Source: Devosia equisanguinis
Lineage (GTDB): Bacteria; Pseudomonadota; Alphaproteobacteria; Rhizobiales; Devosiaceae
Reading direction: 5' to 3'
DNA length: 23,659 nt
Assembly: GCA_945888565.1 (NCBI GenBank)
Contig: CAMDAL010000010.1
Location: 1-23,659, forward strand
Shown in pieces: positions 22,285-23,659 of the stretch. Made by a program: the position numbers and the translations under genes. How positions within the stretch are numbered: position 1 is the stretch's first letter; each line of letters starts with the position of its first letter. The notes beneath the pieces were generated by a model. It was not told where the DNA came from. It saw only the letters and a program-made list of their open reading frames with translations, and made no database searches.

Positions 22285-22558
22285 TGTGCATCCTCGCGTT
22301 GTTGGTGATGGTGGAGACCCGCTTGCGGGGAAGCGGATAACTGAGACTGTTGTAGAGACCCCGGAGTTCGCCCCCGGCGAACTCGAACTCGCCAATGGTC
22401 AGGCGGGCGCCCCGAAGGCTGATGGGCGCGGCTTCCTCGAAGGCGAATCTCAGGGCGTTTGCGGCGCGCCGGAACGCGCGAGCGCCCAGCGAAGTAGCGG
22501 TTTCCCAATCGCTGCCGAGGTGGAGCTCGGCGCGAGCGAGATAGTCGAAATCTGGCAT
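22259..22558 (-). CDS. Hypothetical protein overlapping rpsU
   Basis: A 99-residue protein starting MPDFDYLARAELHLGSDWETATSLGARAFRRAANALRFAFEE. It has an alternating helical pattern and ends in a basic, histidine-containing tail read in part from rpsU DNA. I recall comparable short proteins upstream of rpsU in rhizobial relatives, but no function is known. The ATG at 22558 is preceded by GGGAGG at a rather long spacing of 13 bases. Overlap with rpsU by 26 bases in another frame suggests coupled translation. The frame further upstream adds no conserved-looking sequence. Confidence 0.6.
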   Translation of the reverse strand: MPDFDYLARAELHLGSDWETATSLGARAFRRAANALRFAFEEAAPISLRGARLTIGEFEFAGGELRGLYNSLSYPLPRKRVSTITNNARMHNAGHRQGQ

Positions 22559-22707
22559 ATGGACATTGGCGCCTCCCGAAACCGTCCGTCGCTGCTGGGC
22601 AGCGGGGCAGGCACGGCCTGGTGGCGAAACTTTCTGCAAGTGCGCTGCGGCCTGTGGCCGGCGCTGTTCCCCGCCCGCTGTTGCGGACCAGGTCTAGTGG
22701 CGACGCC

Positions 22708-22730
22708 ATAATAGCGCGCTCAGACGCTAT
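22708..22730 (-). promoter_or_regulatory. Candidate promoter and dyad before the rpsU group
   Basis: On the minus strand TATTAT (22713 to 22708) is a good -10 element about 150 bases before the first gene of the rpsU group, but the -35 is weak. A dyad ATAGCG-N8-CGCTAT at 22711-22730 overlaps it and could be an operator. The rest of the 258-base gap (22559-22816) holds nothing else I recognise apart from the hairpin at 22774. Confidence 0.35.
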
Positions 22731-22773
22731 ATGGAGGGAATGGACCACAAAAGCAAGCACGCAGTCCGATCAC

Positions 22774-22805
22774 GGCAGGGCGACCGGTCTGCGGACCGCC
22801 CTGCC
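22774..22805 (-). terminator. Hairpin after the small membrane protein gene
   Basis: GGCAGGGCG (22774-22782) pairs with CGCCCTGCC (22797-22805), with further pairing inside, 11 bases past the stop of the membrane protein gene. The minus strand has only a short T-run (TTTT) some 23 bases further on, so termination may be Rho-assisted or weak. Confidence 0.5.
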
Positions 22806-22816
22806 ATGCCCGCCGA

Positions 22817-23308
22817 TCAGGACGGCGGATCGGTGGCGGCGGGCTTGCTGGCAGGACTGGCCGCGGCCTTCTGCTGGCGCTTTTCGGCGAGGTGGACCAG
22901 CACGGCGGCGAAGGCGATGAGGACGGCGATGCCGCCCATCGAGCCGCCGAGGGCATTGCGCACGTAGGCGCCAGGGAGAGTTGCGGCGAAAACGAGGATG
23001 AGCGACACCCACCAGCCGGCCTTTTCGAACAGCGGCGCGTGGATGATGTCGTCGCGGAGGAAGGCGAAGGCCAGCACCACGAGGATGACATAGGCGTGCG
23101 GGTGCAACTCCCAGCCGGTGCCGACGGCAGCGAAGCTGGTCCTGACCAGATCGGTGTACTCAATGAGGTTCATGGCGTTGGGGATGAAGCCGCCGCCAGA
23201 ATCGTTGAGATAGAGGAAGAACTGCGAGACAAAGAGCAGCACGATGGCTGCGATCATCAGCAGGCGGGCGGGCGACTTGTCGCGGAAGAACTCCTGCACG
23301 AGCCCCAT
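22817..23308 (-). CDS. Small membrane protein of unknown function
   Basis: A 163-residue protein with four predicted membrane helices: ARLLMIAAIVLLFVSQFFLY (about 14-33), HAYVILVVLAFAFL (about 71-84), WWVSLILVFAATLPGAYV (about 99-116) and GGIAVLIAFAAVLVHLA (about 124-140). A cytoplasmic tail rich in alanine, lysine and proline follows. The ATG at 23308 follows AAGGAACGACC. It begins 21 bases after the TPR gene ends, so the two are probably one operon. I do not recognise the family. Confidence 0.8.
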   Translation of the reverse strand: MGLVQEFFRDKSPARLLMIAAIVLLFVSQFFLYLNDSGGGFIPNAMNLIEYTDLVRTSFAAVGTGWELHPHAYVILVVLAFAFLRDDIIHAPLFEKAGWWVSLILVFAATLPGAYVRNALGGSMGGIAVLIAFAAVLVHLAEKRQQKAAASPASKPAATDPPS

Positions 23309-23329
23309 CGGTCGTTCCTTTTTCGGACG

Positions 23330-23659
23330 CTAGTCGGTTGATGGCGAAAGCCGCGCCACTTCGGCTTGGGCAAAGCCGCGCTGCTCGTGATCGGCAGGGG
23401 CCAGTTCGAGAAAGCGGTTGAAGGCGTCTCGCGCCTCGGCCGGCCGGTTGTCGCGGTCGTAGAGCTTGCCCAGCGACAGGAAGACTGTCGGGATAGGCGG
23501 GGCGGCATTGCGCAGCGCCTCGAAGGCGGCGATGGGGTCGGCGAGCGGTCGGTCGCCGGCGAGCGCCAGACCCATCAGGGTGCCGGCGCGCACGACCATC
23601 AGGCGGTCGCTGGTTTCGCCGCGCGCGATCGCCGTATCGTAGGCGGCGAGCGCATCGGC
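23330..23659 (-). CDS. TPR-repeat protein, C-terminal part (runs off the window)
   Basis: The last 109 residues of a protein whose start lies beyond the right edge; the frame is open up to 23659. Two or three tetratricopeptide-like helix pairs are visible: ADALAAYDTAIARG, DRLMVVRAGTLMGLALAG, and TVFLSLGKLYDRDNRPAEARDAFNRFLELAP, the last a nearly canonical TPR. A methionine at 23599 is not taken as the start because the upstream sequence continues the repeat pattern. TPRs mediate protein contacts; the partner is unknown, though the adjoining membrane protein is a candidate. Confidence 0.85.
   Translation of the reverse strand, partial: ADALAAYDTAIARGETSDRLMVVRAGTLMGLALAGDRPLADPIAAFEALRNAAPPIPTVFLSLGKLYDRDNRPAEARDAFNRFLELAPADHEQRGFAQAEVARLSPSTD

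Overview
The window is a high-GC chromosomal stretch, most likely from an alphaproteobacterium of the Hyphomicrobiales (Devosia-like). The strongest clue is a RirA iron regulator preceded by an Irr-box-like site, a pairing typical of rhizobial relatives. A LacI-led sugar ABC operon, GTG and TTG starts and an Uup-type ABC-F protein fit the same group. The genus is inferred from gene content, not shown directly.

Layout. Positions 1-147 look like the right end of an IS66-family element that has cut a sugar-binding protein gene (113-808, minus). The rest of that operon continues on the minus strand: two MalG/MalF-type permeases and, at its head, a LacI regulator with two near-identical palindromic operators (3635-3719). 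A family-2-like glycosyltransferase (plus) then converges on a secreted 846-residue protein with 14 Sel1-like repeats and a caspase-like (C14) domain. Next come an aldo/keto reductase, an inverted-repeat-rich intergenic element (8513-8697), rirA and the ABC-F gene uup. Uup converges on a DUF1796-like putative cysteine peptidase, followed by a second, apparently solitary LacI regulator with its own operator. About 515 bases with no convincing gene (13251-13766) separate this from two small plus-strand genes: a 69-residue unknown and a receiver-like protein without an obvious phosphoacceptor.

From 14734 to 17245 three overlapping minus-strand genes form a lipid-phosphate cassette: diacylglycerol-kinase-like, metallophosphoesterase and PAP2 phosphatase. 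A membrane diguanylate cyclase (5TM-LYT, PAS, PAS, GGDEF with a GGEEM motif) and an AraC regulator follow. The AraC gene diverges from a phytanoyl-CoA-dioxygenase-family gene. A strong bidirectional terminator (21207-21230) separates that from a minus-strand cold-shock and ribosomal group: an unknown gene overlapping rpsU, then rpsU, another unknown, and cspA with a structured leader. The window ends with a small four-helix membrane protein and the C-terminus of a TPR protein.

The most notable observations are a 17-nt motif shared, at nearly identical spacing, by the promoter regions of the caspase-like and diguanylate cyclase genes; the Irr-box-like site before rirA; the three-gene lipid-phosphate cassette; the Sel1-caspase architecture; and the IS-truncated binding protein. 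I did not find a clearly novel defence or mobile system.
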